In this document: piece by piece, positions 1 through 8,457 of the stretch
Position numbering within the stretch: position 1 is the stretch's first letter
How the letters are laid out: each line of letters starts with the position of its first letter
NCBI GenBank assembly: GCA_022072145.1
Contig: JAJVIG010000028.1
Span: 62,001-126,000 of the forward strand
Length of the DNA stretch: 64,000 nt
Source of the DNA: Pseudomonadales bacterium
Lineage (GTDB): Bacteria > Pseudomonadota > Gammaproteobacteria > Pseudomonadales > UBA5518
Reading direction: 5' to 3'
The notes under the pieces: generated by a model
The model's database searches: none
Told to the model about the DNA's origin: nothing
The model's input: the letters and a program-made list of their open reading frames with translations, nothing else
Position numbers and translations under genes: made by a program

Positions 1-1329
1 GGTCCGCCCGCCGGCGCGCCGCGCGTCGCGGTGGTGGGGGCGGGGCCGGCGGGAATCTCCGTTGCGTATCACCTTTTGCGCCACGGTCTCGTTCCCGTGG
101 TGTTCGAGGCCGCGCCCGAGGCCGGCGGACTGCTGCGCTCGGCGATCCCGATGACGCGCCTGCCGCGCGCCGTGCTCGATGCCGAGCTCGAGCGCGTGCT
201 GGCGTGCGGCATCGGTTTGCACACCCGCCAGGCGCTGGGGCGCGATTTCAGCCTCGATGAACTGCGCGCCGAACACGCGGCGCTGTTCCTCGCGCCGGGA
301 TGCGCACGCTCGCGCCCGTGGGACGTGCAGGGCGTGATCCCGGCCGGCACGCGCGATGGACTGGACCTGCTGAAGTCGTGGATCGACGTCGGCGAGGTGC
401 CGGCCGCGCGCCGCGTGGTGGTGCACGGCGGCGGCAACACCGCGATGGACATCGCGCGCGTGATGAAGCGCCACGGCGCCGAAGAGGTGCACCTGGTGAC
501 GGCCTCGGGGCTGCCGGGGCCGCAGACCGCACCCGACGACGTGCTGAACATCGTGCCGCGCGAACTCGAGGAGGGCCTCGAGGAAGGCATCGTGATCCAT
601 CCCCACGCCACGCTCTCGCGCGTGCTGCTGCGCGGCGCGCGGATCGTGGGCGTCGAGCTGGTCGCGCTGCGCAAGCTCGAGCGCGCCGACGGTCGCCGCG
701 CACGCGTTGCCTTCGAGGGCACGGAGCGCATCCTGCAGGCCGACCTGGTGATCCCGTGCATCGGCGAACAGGTCGATCCCGCCGGGCTCGGCGCTCTGGT
801 ACAGCGCTCGGGCTTCCTGCGCGTCGATGCGCGGGGCGGCGTCGCAGGTGCCTGCGACTTGTACGCCGGCGGCGACGCCTGCGGCAACATCGGCACGGTG
901 GCGGCGGCGGTCGGCGATGGCCGCCGCGCGGCGAACGCGATCGCGGCCCGGCTCGCCGGCGCCGAACCGAGCGAGCGACCGCGGACGGAGATCGGCATCG
1001 AGCGGCTCAACCTGAATTACTTCGAGCCGCGACCGGCGCGCCGTGCCGCGGTGCTGCCGGTAGCCGAGCGCGACGACCTCTGCGAGATCGAGGGCTCGCT
1101 GGACGCCGCGGCGGTCGCCGACGAGGCGGGACGCTGCTTCGCGTGCGGCAACTGCCTCGCCTGCGACAACTGCTGGGTGCTGTGCCCGGACGCGGCGGTG
1201 CTGAAGATCGCCGACACGGCGAGCGACGGCTCGCGCTACGTGTTCGACTACGACTACTGCAAGGGCTGCGGGCTGTGCGCCAGCGAGTGCCCCAGCGGTT
1301 TCATCGCGATGCGCCCCGAACCCGAGTAG
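1..1329 (+). CDS. GltD-like FAD/NAD(P) oxidoreductase with C-terminal ferredoxin domain (5' end outside window)
   Basis: The frame is open from the first base, so the start lies upstream and 442 residues are visible. The dinucleotide-binding motif VGAGPAGIS is at the very start and a second one, VVHGGGNTAMDIA, lies near residue 140, as in the small subunit of glutamate synthase. The C-terminus has two Cys clusters, CFACGNCLACDNC and YCKGCGLCASEC, for two [4Fe-4S] centres. Relatives of this architecture pass electrons between NAD(P)H and ferredoxin-like partners (for example DsrL and BzdV). The partner here is not visible. The TAG stop is part of the GTAG head of the first REP unit, so the reading frame ends exactly where the repeat begins. 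Confidence 0.8.
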   Translation, partial: GPPAGAPRVAVVGAGPAGISVAYHLLRHGLVPVVFEAAPEAGGLLRSAIPMTRLPRAVLDAELERVLACGIGLHTRQALGRDFSLDELRAEHAALFLAPGCARSRPWDVQGVIPAGTRDGLDLLKSWIDVGEVPAARRVVVHGGGNTAMDIARVMKRHGAEEVHLVTASGLPGPQTAPDDVLNIVPRELEEGLEEGIVIHPHATLSRVLLRGARIVGVELVALRKLERADGRRARVAFEGTERILQADLVIPCIGEQVDPAGLGALVQRSGFLRVDARGGVAGACDLYAGGDACGNIGTVAAAVGDGRRAANAIAARLAGAEPSERPRTEIGIERLNLNYFEPRPARRAAVLPVAERDDLCEIEGSLDAAAVADEAGRCFACGNCLACDNCWVLCPDAAVLKIADTASDGSRYVFDYDYCKGCGLCASECPSGFIAMRPEPE

Positions 1330-1502
1330 GTTCGGGCTGCGCCCGAACAGGCGATGTCCCGTAGGTTCGGCCTGTGGCCGAACGGATGTCCCCGTAGGTT
1401 CGGCCTGTGGGCGAACATTCGTCCGGGCACAGCCCGGACCTACACGAACATGTCCGGGCACAGCCCGGACCTACGCGAACATGTCCGGGCACAGCCCGGA
1501 CC
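1326..1502. repeat. REP array, six GTAG-headed palindromic units (BIME-like)
   Basis: Three direct units start with GTAGGTTCGG at 1326, 1361 and 1394, followed by three inverted units starting with GTCCGGGCACAGCC at 1421, 1452 and 1483. Each is a short imperfect hairpin of about 23 bp; the last lacks its GTAG end. The head-to-head arrangement resembles a BIME. GTAG-headed REPs are the class mobilised by RAYT transposases in Stenotrophomonas and Pseudomonas; no RAYT gene is in this window. Confidence 0.85.
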
Positions 1503-1508
1503 GGGGGG

Positions 1509-1940
1509 TCAGCGCCGTGGCGGCAGGTCGAGCAGCAGCGTGTAGGACTTGACCAGGCGACCCGTCGGCCAGCGCACCTCCACGACCATGTCGACGTACG
1601 GTTCGGCGACCGGCTGCTCGGTGCGCACCTCGACGCTCGCGCTCCCGCTGCGATCGACCACGAGTTCGAAGCGCAGCGCGCTCGCGACCGCGGTCACGCG
1701 CTCGATGCCGAAACGATCGTGGTCCGCTTCCGGGGCGTGGCCGACCAGGATCTGGCTGCCGTCCAGCGTGCCGAGGTGTCCCAGCGGTATCGAGACGCGC
1801 AGCGGCTCCCCGACCCGCGATTGCAGGCTCGCGTTGCCGAGGCTCAGCGCGTGCACCGAACCGGCGGCGAGCAGTGCCGCGCAGAGCATCAGCACACGCA
1901 GTCCGGCGCGCCACGCGTGGTGCAAGGGGACGGGGATCAT
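1509..1940 (-). CDS. Exported FimV N-terminal-like protein
   Basis: A 143-residue protein with a cleavable signal peptide (Arg-containing start, hydrophobic stretch to AAGSVHA). The mature part begins LSLGNASLQSRVGEPLRVSI, the pattern of the periplasmic N-terminal domain of FimV/TspA proteins, but there is no LysM domain, membrane segment or long acidic tail. It is therefore a stand-alone N-domain. The ATG at 1940 is chosen because AGAGGTGG precedes it and the signal peptide begins there. It is a monocistronic gene divergent from the MaoC gene. Role unknown; a periplasmic adaptor is plausible. Confidence 0.65.
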   Translation of the reverse strand: MIPVPLHHAWRAGLRVLMLCAALLAAGSVHALSLGNASLQSRVGEPLRVSIPLGHLGTLDGSQILVGHAPEADHDRFGIERVTAVASALRFELVVDRSGSASVEVRTEQPVAEPYVDMVVEVRWPTGRLVKSYTLLLDLPPRR

Positions 1941-2107
1941 GAGTTCCACCTCTGGCGGTCCGGATAGCGCCTGGAGTATAGGCAGCACCCCGCGATACCG
2001 CCACCGCACACCGTGGCGCGTGCGTGCGGCGCGCGGCTAAACTGTGCACGCGTTCCGCTTCTGGCGGGCAACGCCGGCGCAGGCAACCACGGCATCCGGA
2101 GCAGCAC

Positions 2108-2566
2108 ATGAGCACAGTTTTCGAGCGTCCCGCGAACCTGATCGGCAAGGAAGGGATGCAACTCGGCGTCACCGACTGGCTGACGGTCACGCAGCAGCGC
2201 ATCGACCAGTTCGCCGACGCGACCGGCGATCACCAGTGGATCCACGTCGATCCGGTGAAGGCCGCCAGCGGTCCCTACGGCAAGTGCATTGCGCACGGCT
2301 ACCTCACGCTCGCGCTGGTGAACCTGTTCCTGCCGCAGTTGATGCGCGTCGACAACGTGTCGATGGGCGTCAACTACGGGGTGGACAAGGTGCGTTTCCC
2401 CGCGCCGGTGCCGGTCGACTCGCGTATCCGCGGACGTGGCGAGGTGGTCGCCGTCGAGGAAGTGAAGGGCGCCGTGCAGGTGATCGTGCGCGTGACGGTG
2501 GAAGTCGAAGGCAGCGACCGACCGGCCTGTGTGGCGGACACGATCAGTCGCTTCTTTCCCGCCTGA
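2108..2566 (+). CDS. MaoC-like (R)-specific enoyl-CoA hydratase
   Basis: A 152-residue hot-dog fold protein. The hydratase-2 signature FADATGDHQWIHVD (about residues 36-49) carries the Asp/His pair that adds water across a 2-enoyl-CoA. Length is normal for a single-domain PhaJ/MaoC hydratase. It probably supplies 3-hydroxyacyl-CoA for fatty-acid or steroid side-chain oxidation or PHA precursors. It converges with the acyl-CoA synthetase gene 9 bp downstream. Substrate length cannot be read from sequence. Confidence 0.85.
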   Translation: MSTVFERPANLIGKEGMQLGVTDWLTVTQQRIDQFADATGDHQWIHVDPVKAASGPYGKCIAHGYLTLALVNLFLPQLMRVDNVSMGVNYGVDKVRFPAPVPVDSRIRGRGEVVAVEEVKGAVQVIVRVTVEVEGSDRPACVADTISRFFPA

Positions 2567-2575
2567 GCGCGGTCC

Positions 2576-4372
2576 TCAGTTCGCCGCGATGCGTGCGAGC
2601 AGCGGCTCGTCGAGCGGCGCATAGCTGCCGCGCTCGCGGTCGAGTCCGTACAGCGGATCGGATATGGTCCGCAAGTCGAAACCCTCGTCGCGCAACCGGA
2701 CCTTGCGCAGCTTGAAGTTCGCGGTGACTTCCGGCTGCGCGAGGACGCGCACGAACAGCGGCTGCGCGTAGACTGGCAGCTTGTCGCTCACGCAGCGGTG
2801 GAAGGCCTGCGGGTCGAAGGCGCGGCCGGCTTTCATTTCCAGCGCGACCATGCAGGCGCGGCCCTCGTGGCCCGGGACCTTCACGCCGTAGACGTTGGTG
2901 GTCTCGGCGTCGGCGTACACCGAGAGCTGTTGCGCGACCTCGGTGGTCGAGACGTTCTCGCCCTTCCAGCGGAAGGTGTCGCCGATGCGGTCGACGAAAT
3001 AGAAATACCCGTCCTCGTCGAAGCGGAACAGGTCCCCCGAACGCCACCATGCGTCGCCGGGCTCGAACACGTCGCGCCGGATCTTCGCCTCGGTGTCGGC
3101 CTCGGTGGTGTAGCCCTCGAACGGCGCGACCCATTCGCCGTTGCCGCGCCGGATCTGGCCGTGCAGTTCGCCGACCTCGCCCGGCTGGCACAGGATGTAG
3201 CGGCCGTCGGCGTCGCGCACCAGTTCGTCGCTGCCCTGGTCGTAGCGCAGCATGCGCACATGGCTGCGCTCGGGGAACGGGATGCGCCCGCAACTGCCGG
3301 GCTTCTGGTCGAAGTTCGTCATGTTCGCGTTCGACTCGGTCGCGCCCCAGCCCTCGAGGATCAGCACGTGCTCGCCGAAGCGCTGCTTGAAGCGCTGCCA
3401 GACGTCGATGCCGATGCCGGATCCCATGATCAGCCGCAGTCCGTGGCCTTGCTCCTCGGGCACCGGCGGCACGTTCACCAGGTAGCGTACGACCTCGCCC
3501 ACGTACTGGAACACCGTCACGCCCCACTGCTTCACGTCGGGCCAGAAGCGCGAGACGCTGAAGCGCCGGCGTACCAGCACCGCCGCGCCGCACTGCAGCG
3601 CGGTGCTGTAGAGCGACATCAGCGCCGCGCCGTGGAACAGCGGCAGCGCGCAATAGAACACGTCCGTCTCGCCGAGTTCGACCACGCTGCGCCAGCCTGC
3701 GCCGACCGACAGGAAACGCCCGTGGCCGATCAGCGCCGCCTTCGGCAATCCGGTGGTTCCCGACGTGAAGATGTAGAAACACGGACGGCGGCTGTCGATG
3801 CCGGCGCGTTGCGCGCGCAGCTCGCCCGCCCCGGTCGCGGTGACCTCGAAGCTGTCGAGCTCGCGCGCCCGCGGGTGGCGTGGCGCGTCGGGAGTCGCGT
3901 GGTCCGGCACGCGCACGATGGTCAGCGCCTCGTCCGGCAGGTTCTCGGTGGCGCACAGTTGTTCCATGCACTCGTCGCCGATGAACAGCACCCTGGCCGA
4001 GGTCACGCGCAGCGCGTGCGCCAGCGCGATACCGATGGCGCTGGTGTTGATCAGTCCCGCGATCACCCCGATGCGCGCCAGCCCCAGCCACGCGTAGAAG
4101 AACTCCGGCCGGTTCTCGATCATCACCGCGCCCACGTCGCCTGGGCGCAGCCCGCTCGCCAGCGCGATCTGCGCGTAGTGGCGCGAGCGAGCCTCGAGCC
4201 CGTGCCACGAAATCGTGCTGCCTTCGTAAATCAGCGCGGTGCGCTCGCCGAAGCGCGCGGCCTGCTCCTCGAAGCAGTCGGGCACCAGATAGTCGCTGCG
4301 CATCATCATCGCGGCCGATGCAGCGCGGTGGGTGTCGATGACGCGCTGGGTTTCTTCGCGGGGAATCGTCAC
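2576..4372 (-). CDS. FATP/VLACS-type acyl-CoA synthetase
   Basis: A 598-residue adenylate-forming ligase that would activate a carboxylic acid to acyl-CoA via acyl-AMP. The P-loop-like motif YIFTSGTTGLPKAA and the C-terminal motif YFVDRIGDTFRWKGENVSTT are characteristic of the fatty-acid-transport-protein branch, which includes the mycobacterial steroid side-chain ligases FadD17 and FadD19. The GTG start at 4372 is preceded by AGGAGAG, and no better ATG exists before the conserved region. It is first upstream of nothing else on this strand: the amidohydrolase, SDR and VOC genes lie 5' of it in the same direction, so it is probably the last gene of a four-gene operon. The steroid link is inference from the ChsH/Ltp2 genes nearby. 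Confidence 0.85.
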   Translation of the reverse strand: MTIPREETQRVIDTHRAASAAMMMRSDYLVPDCFEEQAARFGERTALIYEGSTISWHGLEARSRHYAQIALASGLRPGDVGAVMIENRPEFFYAWLGLARIGVIAGLINTSAIGIALAHALRVTSARVLFIGDECMEQLCATENLPDEALTIVRVPDHATPDAPRHPRARELDSFEVTATGAGELRAQRAGIDSRRPCFYIFTSGTTGLPKAALIGHGRFLSVGAGWRSVVELGETDVFYCALPLFHGAALMSLYSTALQCGAAVLVRRRFSVSRFWPDVKQWGVTVFQYVGEVVRYLVNVPPVPEEQGHGLRLIMGSGIGIDVWQRFKQRFGEHVLILEGWGATESNANMTNFDQKPGSCGRIPFPERSHVRMLRYDQGSDELVRDADGRYILCQPGEVGELHGQIRRGNGEWVAPFEGYTTEADTEAKIRRDVFEPGDAWWRSGDLFRFDEDGYFYFVDRIGDTFRWKGENVSTTEVAQQLSVYADAETTNVYGVKVPGHEGRACMVALEMKAGRAFDPQAFHRCVSDKLPVYAQPLFVRVLAQPEVTANFKLRKVRLRDEGFDLRTISDPLYGLDRERGSYAPLDEPLLARIAAN

Positions 4373-4401
4373 GGTCTCGTTCTCTCCTGGCGGTTGCGGT
4401 T

Positions 4402-5418
4402 TCAGGCGCGCAGTTTCAGCCAGCGGCGGTAGTTGCGTCCAGCGATGTCGGCCCGCTCGTCCTCGGTCAGCGGCAACGTCGCGAGCGCCTGCAGTCCCTT
4501 CAGCGTTTCGCTGAGCTGGAAATCGCCCTCGGCCGGCGGCGGACCCGGATGCAGCATCTCGTTGAGGCTGAAATTGCTGCCGTAGAAGATGCGGTCGGTG
4601 CCGATCCTCCTGAGGTGCGCGACCATCGCCTGCGGATCGATGTGGCCGTCGGCGACTTCCGGCAGCCGCAGCGACAGGTCGCCGCAGACGTTGGGGTAGC
4701 GCTGTGCGAGCTCGAGGAACTCGGCGTCGCTGCCTTCGCCGAAGCGGTGCCCGTGGCCGATGTGCGAGAAGATCAGCCGCAGCCGCGGGAACTCCGCCAA
4801 CGCGGCGGCGCAGTGCGCCGGACGGTTGAGCCCCGGCGCCCATTCGGCAGTGACCATCTGCAGGGGGATCTCGCTGGCCTGCAGGTAATCGTAGAGCGGC
4901 CACAGCCGGCGGTCGTCGGCGAGGATCCCGCAGTCGGTGAACTGCGACTTCACGCCCGCAGCGCCACGGCGGACCTTGTCCTCGATCTCGGCGAGCAGCG
5001 CGCGCTCGTCCATCACGACCGGGTCGATGCCGACGAAGCAGCTGAGGTTCGGCTGCGCGAGCGCGGTCTGCAGCGCCCACTCGTTGTTGTCGACGATGCG
5101 CCGTGAGATCCGTTCCTTGAGTTCACGGTCGGCGAGCGCGCGCTCCGCCGGGTCGTCGGGCAGCGTGAACTGGCCGTCGCGGTAGTACATGCCGGACCAG
5201 GTGAACATCAGGATATTCGCGTGCCGCACGCCGGTGCGTTCGAGCATCGCCTGCACCTGCTCGAGCGTGCCGATCACCGGCGGGTTCGGCGGTCCGCTGC
5301 GCGTGGCGCCGCGCATCAGGAAGTAGTGGTAGAGCTCCTGCGTGTGCGCCGCCGAGCGCTGCATGTGGATATGCGCGTCGACCACGTCGACCGCGCGCGT
5401 GAAGTCGCGGACGTCCAT
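4402..5418 (-). CDS. Amidohydrolase_2 family metal-dependent hydrolase
   Basis: A 338-residue TIM-barrel protein. VVDAHIHMQ near residue 15 is the first metal-binding HxH motif, IFSHIGHGHRFG provides further His ligands and FYGSN near residue 290 replaces the usual terminal Asp region. The family (PF04909) includes decarboxylases such as ACMSD and 2-pyrone-4,6-dicarboxylate hydrolase. It is 1 bp downstream of the SDR gene and 29 bp upstream of the acyl-CoA synthetase start, so the three are probably co-transcribed. Hydrolysis or decarboxylation of a ring-derived acid is plausible; the substrate is unknown. Confidence 0.75.
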   Translation of the reverse strand: MDVRDFTRAVDVVDAHIHMQRSAAHTQELYHYFLMRGATRSGPPNPPVIGTLEQVQAMLERTGVRHANILMFTWSGMYYRDGQFTLPDDPAERALADRELKERISRRIVDNNEWALQTALAQPNLSCFVGIDPVVMDERALLAEIEDKVRRGAAGVKSQFTDCGILADDRRLWPLYDYLQASEIPLQMVTAEWAPGLNRPAHCAAALAEFPRLRLIFSHIGHGHRFGEGSDAEFLELAQRYPNVCGDLSLRLPEVADGHIDPQAMVAHLRRIGTDRIFYGSNFSLNEMLHPGPPPAEGDFQLSETLKGLQALATLPLTEDERADIAGRNYRRWLKLRA

Positions 5419-5419
5419 C

Positions 5420-6292
5420 TCAGGAGCCTCCCTGCAGGCGGCTGACGTGCGCCAGCGCGCGCGGGGTTTGCGTCGAGGCGACCGGCGGGCGGTTGGTGGT
5501 GTGCGTGATGCCGCCGTCGGAGATCACGGCGTGCCCGGTCATGTAGGCGGACAGGTTCGAGGCGAGGAACACCGCCACGCCGCCGGTTTCCGGCGGTTCG
5601 CCGAGCCGCCCCAGCGGCATCGCCTTGCCGGCGGCGCGGATGTAGTCGGCCATGGGGCCGCCGCCCTCGAGGGTGGCGCGCATCGCCTCGGTCAGGTGGG
5701 TGCCGGGCACCACGCAGTTCACGCGGATGCCGTAGGGCGCCAGTTCCAGTGCCAGCGTTTTGGTGAGGTGGATCACGCCGGCCTTGGCGGCGCCATAGGC
5801 CGCGATGCCCGGCGCTCCGGTGATGCCGCTCGAGGAGCTCACCGTGACGATGCGCCCGCGCACCTCGCGCTCGACCATCGACACGGCCGCCGCCTGCGCG
5901 CAGAACAGCGTGGTCTTCAGGTCCAGCGCGAAGACTTCGTCCCATTGCTCCTCGCCCAGGTCGAGCACCGGGCCGATGTGGAGCGGATGCCCCACGTTGG
6001 CGACCAGCACGTCGAGCCCGCCGAGCGCGGCGATCACGTCGGTGACCATCGACTGCACCGCCTCGCGCCGGCGCACGTCCACGGCCAGGAAGATCGCGCG
6101 CCGTCCCAGCGCGCGGATCTCGGCCGCGGTGCGCTCTCCGGCCTCGGCGTTCACGTCGACCACCGCGACGTGGCAGCCGGCACGCGCGAGCTGCAGCGCG
6201 CAACCACGCCCCACGCCGGCGCCACCGCCGGTGACCACGGCCACCGCGCCCTCGAGTCCCAGCAGATCCGGTGCGATGCGGAATTCGCTCAT
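5420..6292 (-). CDS. Short-chain dehydrogenase/reductase
   Basis: A 290-residue classical SDR. The cofactor motif TGGGAGVGRG is at about residues 21-30, the structural NVG motif near residue 98 stands in for NNAG, and the catalytic YGAAK (Tyr-Lys) lies near residue 165. Asp after the second strand (VVDVNAE) suggests NAD(H) preference. It sits between the VOC and amidohydrolase genes in a tight minus-strand operon, so it probably oxidises a hydroxy intermediate of the same catabolic route. Confidence 0.85.
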   Translation of the reverse strand: MSEFRIAPDLLGLEGAVAVVTGGGAGVGRGCALQLARAGCHVAVVDVNAEAGERTAAEIRALGRRAIFLAVDVRRREAVQSMVTDVIAALGGLDVLVANVGHPLHIGPVLDLGEEQWDEVFALDLKTTLFCAQAAAVSMVEREVRGRIVTVSSSSGITGAPGIAAYGAAKAGVIHLTKTLALELAPYGIRVNCVVPGTHLTEAMRATLEGGGPMADYIRAAGKAMPLGRLGEPPETGGVAVFLASNLSAYMTGHAVISDGGITHTTNRPPVASTQTPRALAHVSRLQGGS

Positions 6293-6307
6293 GGTCCGAT
6301 CCCTCCG

Positions 6308-6706
6308 CTACAGCATCTGCACGAGTTCGAGCAGGCGACCGTCGGGGTCCTTCGCGAACGCCACGCGCACGCCGTGCTCCGGGTTGTCCCTGGGCGCCTG
6401 CACCACGGAGCCGCCGGCGGCCACGACCTTGCCGACCAGCGCATCCAGGTTCGCGGTCTGGAAACCGAGGATCGAATCGCTCTCGGCGGGGGCCTTGCGT
6501 TGCGGGAACTTCCACACGATCAGCGGCACGCTCTGGCCCATCTGCTCGCCGTGGATCAGGATGATCTCTTCCATGGGTTCGCCGGCGACGTCGTCCTTCA
6601 CGCGCTGGTATTCGCGGAACCCCATCGTGGCCTTGTAGAAGCCGGCGATGCGGTCGAGGTCGTCGACGATGATCTTGGTGAAGCCGAAGAATGTCTCGTG
6701 AGCCAC
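6308..6706 (-). CDS. VOC (glyoxalase/dioxygenase fold) family protein
   Basis: A 132-residue single vicinal-oxygen-chelate protein of the glyoxalase I/extradiol dioxygenase superfamily. It has the paired beta-alpha-beta-beta-beta modules, with FTKIIVDDLDRIAGFYKATMG opening the first and the typical FAKDPDGRLLELVQ closing the second. The GTG at 6706 is favoured by GGGAGGG four bases upstream. First gene of the minus-strand operon running to 2576. Metal ligands and reaction are not certain; isomerase or lyase roles are as likely as oxygenase. Confidence 0.75.
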   Translation of the reverse strand: MAHETFFGFTKIIVDDLDRIAGFYKATMGFREYQRVKDDVAGEPMEEIILIHGEQMGQSVPLIVWKFPQRKAPAESDSILGFQTANLDALVGKVVAAGGSVVQAPRDNPEHGVRVAFAKDPDGRLLELVQML

Positions 6707-6777
6707 GGTGCCCTCCCGTTCGTGTGTGCGTGCCGCGGCGCCTCGTGCGGGCGCCGCAGGCCAGTGTACGCGTTTTT

Positions 6778-6801
6778 GCTTAGCGATAAGTGACAAAGCA
6801 T
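6778..6801 (-). promoter_or_regulatory. Candidate TetR-type operator upstream of VOC-SDR-amidohydrolase-ligase operon
   Basis: On the minus strand this reads CTTTGT, nine bases, CTAAGCAAA, and contains CTTA-tcgc-TAAG symmetry. The same CTTTGT and CTAAGCAAA blocks, closer together, lie upstream of the SDR gene at 15783. Half-sites like CTAAGCA are common in TetR operators of acyl-CoA catabolism. This is motif resemblance only. Confidence 0.3.
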
Positions 6802-6882
6802 TCAGGCCGATGGCGCCCGTGTCTCGCCGGGTGCAGAATGGACGCCAACCAGCTGGCCGGGGCCAGCCACGAGGAAACCGGG

Positions 6883-7728
6883 ATGATCGAAGCCAGTTGT
6901 CTGTGCGGGGGGGTCGAGTGGTCCGTCGAGGAGCCGCTCGGCACCATGTCGCATTGCCATTGCGCGCGCTGCCGCAAGGCCCACGGGTCGGCGTTCGCCA
7001 CCTACGTGGGGGCGCGCGCGAGCGGCTTTGCGCTGCGCGCCGGTGTCGCGATCGGGCGCTACGCGTCCTCGGCCGGGGGCGAGCGGTGTTTCTGCACGCG
7101 CTGCGCGGCCGTGGTGCCCGGCGAGCCGGACGGCAAGTGGATCTTCGTGCCGGCGGGCAACTTCCACGCCGATCCGGGCGTGCGGCCGCACTCGCACATC
7201 TTCGCGGCCTCGAAGGCGCCGTGGCACACCATCGACGACGGACTGCCGTGCTTCGATGCCTGGCCACCGGGCACCGGTGGCGCGGTGCTCGAGGACTTCG
7301 GGGTGCGCGAGCCGCCCGGCCCGCATGCGCGCGGCAGTTGCCTGTGCGGCGCGGTCGGCTACCAACTCACTGGCGCGTCACGGCGGGCGGTGAACTGCCA
7401 CTGCAGCCGCTGCCGGCGCGCGCGCTCGGCGGCGTTCGCTTCGATCCTGTTCGCGCCGGTAGCCTACACGCGGGGGCAGGAGAAACTCGCGAGCTACACC
7501 TTGCCCGGCGCGCCGCGTTTCAGTTACGCGTTCTGCACGGTCTGCGGTTCGGCGCTGCCGCGCGCGGACCAGGGTGATGGCCTGGTCGGCGTGCCGATGG
7601 GCACGCTCGACGACGATCCGGGCCTGCGCCCGCAGGCGCACATCTTCGTGGCCTCGAAGGCGCCGTGGTACACGATCCACGATGCGCTGCCGCAGTTCGG
7701 GGAATTCCCGCCGCCGGGGGCGTTCTGA
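6883..7728 (+). CDS. Tandem GFA/CENP-V zinc-domain protein
   Basis: A 281-residue protein made of two glutathione-dependent formaldehyde-activating (GFA) domains. Each repeat has the zinc pattern CLCGGVEW or CLCGAVGY, then CHCARCRKAHG or CHCSRCRRARS, then CTRC or CTVC. Most family members have one domain; the two copies here end with similar SHIFAASKAPW and AHIFVASKAPW stretches, so an internal duplication is likely. Start chosen at 6883 for the GAGGAAA ribosome site; an in-frame ATG at 6838 is less likely. Function of most GFA proteins is not formaldehyde binding and remains unclear. Confidence 0.8.
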   Translation: MIEASCLCGGVEWSVEEPLGTMSHCHCARCRKAHGSAFATYVGARASGFALRAGVAIGRYASSAGGERCFCTRCAAVVPGEPDGKWIFVPAGNFHADPGVRPHSHIFAASKAPWHTIDDGLPCFDAWPPGTGGAVLEDFGVREPPGPHARGSCLCGAVGYQLTGASRRAVNCHCSRCRRARSAAFASILFAPVAYTRGQEKLASYTLPGAPRFSYAFCTVCGSALPRADQGDGLVGVPMGTLDDDPGLRPQAHIFVASKAPWYTIHDALPQFGEFPPPGAF

Positions 7729-7812
7729 GGCGGGTGCCGCTGGTCTGCGTGGCCACGGTCGGCGACAATCCGCGGTGTTGATCCATTACCCGCTTCCTGG
7801 CGAGGAAACGAC

Positions 7813-8244
7813 GTGACATCGATGCCCTGTCTGCGCCGCGTGGTCGCGGCGCTGGTGTGTGCCGCCGCGGCCACGCTGGCCGAAGCCGGTTGTCCTGAAG
7901 TGACCGAAGGATTCACGTGTACGGAGTACGACCAGCCGCCGCGGCACGCCTCGACGCCGGCGGGTCGCTACGTGATGTATTTCTACATCGAGACCTGCCC
8001 GCACTGCCAGGACGCGCGGCCGAAGGTCGATGCGTGGCGCAGGACCTTGCCGTCGGAGGTGACCTACATCGAACACATCGCGAAGTGGCGCGACCGCGCG
8101 GGTCCTGCGTTCGCGTATCGCATCGAGAGCGTCCCGAGTTTCGTGGTCGACGGCAAGTACCTGGTCGCCATCGACAGTTGGGATCCCGCGCACACGGACG
8201 CCGCAATCGCGCTGGTCGGCCGTCTGGCGGGCGTCTCCCCGTAG
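7813..8244 (+). CDS. Periplasmic thioredoxin-fold protein, CPHC active site
   Basis: A 143-residue protein with a signal peptide (hydrophobic VVAALVCAAAATLAEA) followed by a thioredoxin fold. YIETCPHCQDARP contains a CPHC redox pair as in DsbA-type oxidases, and the cis-Pro loop is ESVPSFVVDG. There is no helical insertion large enough for a full DsbA, so it is closer to small periplasmic thioredoxins. The GTG start follows GAGGAAACGAC. Its TAG stop is supplied by the GTAG head of the following REP unit. Partner proteins are unknown. Confidence 0.75.
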   Translation: MTSMPCLRRVVAALVCAAAATLAEAGCPEVTEGFTCTEYDQPPRHASTPAGRYVMYFYIETCPHCQDARPKVDAWRRTLPSEVTYIEHIAKWRDRAGPAFAYRIESVPSFVVDGKYLVAIDSWDPAHTDAAIALVGRLAGVSP

Positions 8245-8322
8245 GTTCGGCCTCTGGCCGAACATGGCAGCGTACGTTCGGCCTGCGGCCGAACAGAGGA
8301 CGTGTCCGGGCACAGCCCGGAG
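8241..8322. repeat. REP cluster, three units
   Basis: Two direct units (GTAGGTTCGG at 8241, GTACGTTCGG at 8272) and one inverted, shortened unit (GTCCGGGCACAGCC at 8304). Same family as the array at 1326. The first unit overlaps the stop codon of the preceding gene. Confidence 0.85.
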
Positions 8323-8356
8323 TGTCTACGGCTGAACAGCGCTGCTGCACCCCGGT

Positions 8357-8386
8357 TTGGCGATGCCCCCCCGAACCGAATATGAT
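8357..8386 (+). promoter_or_regulatory. Possible sigma-70 promoter of the chsH2-chsH1-ltp2-like operon
   Basis: TTGGCG at 8357 and TATGAT at 8381, 18 bp apart, lie 72 bp before the first gene. Only a consensus match; no operator was recognised. Confidence 0.35.
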
Positions 8387-8457
8387 TCGCGGCTTGTTGC
8401 CGCGGTGGGCGATCCGCGGCCACGGATTCTGGACTCGATACGACTGGGGAAAACGAG

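Noticed and set aside
1326..1502. Possible CRISPR array
   Set aside because: Units are palindromic, in both orientations, with irregular short gaps and no cas genes; they are REPs.
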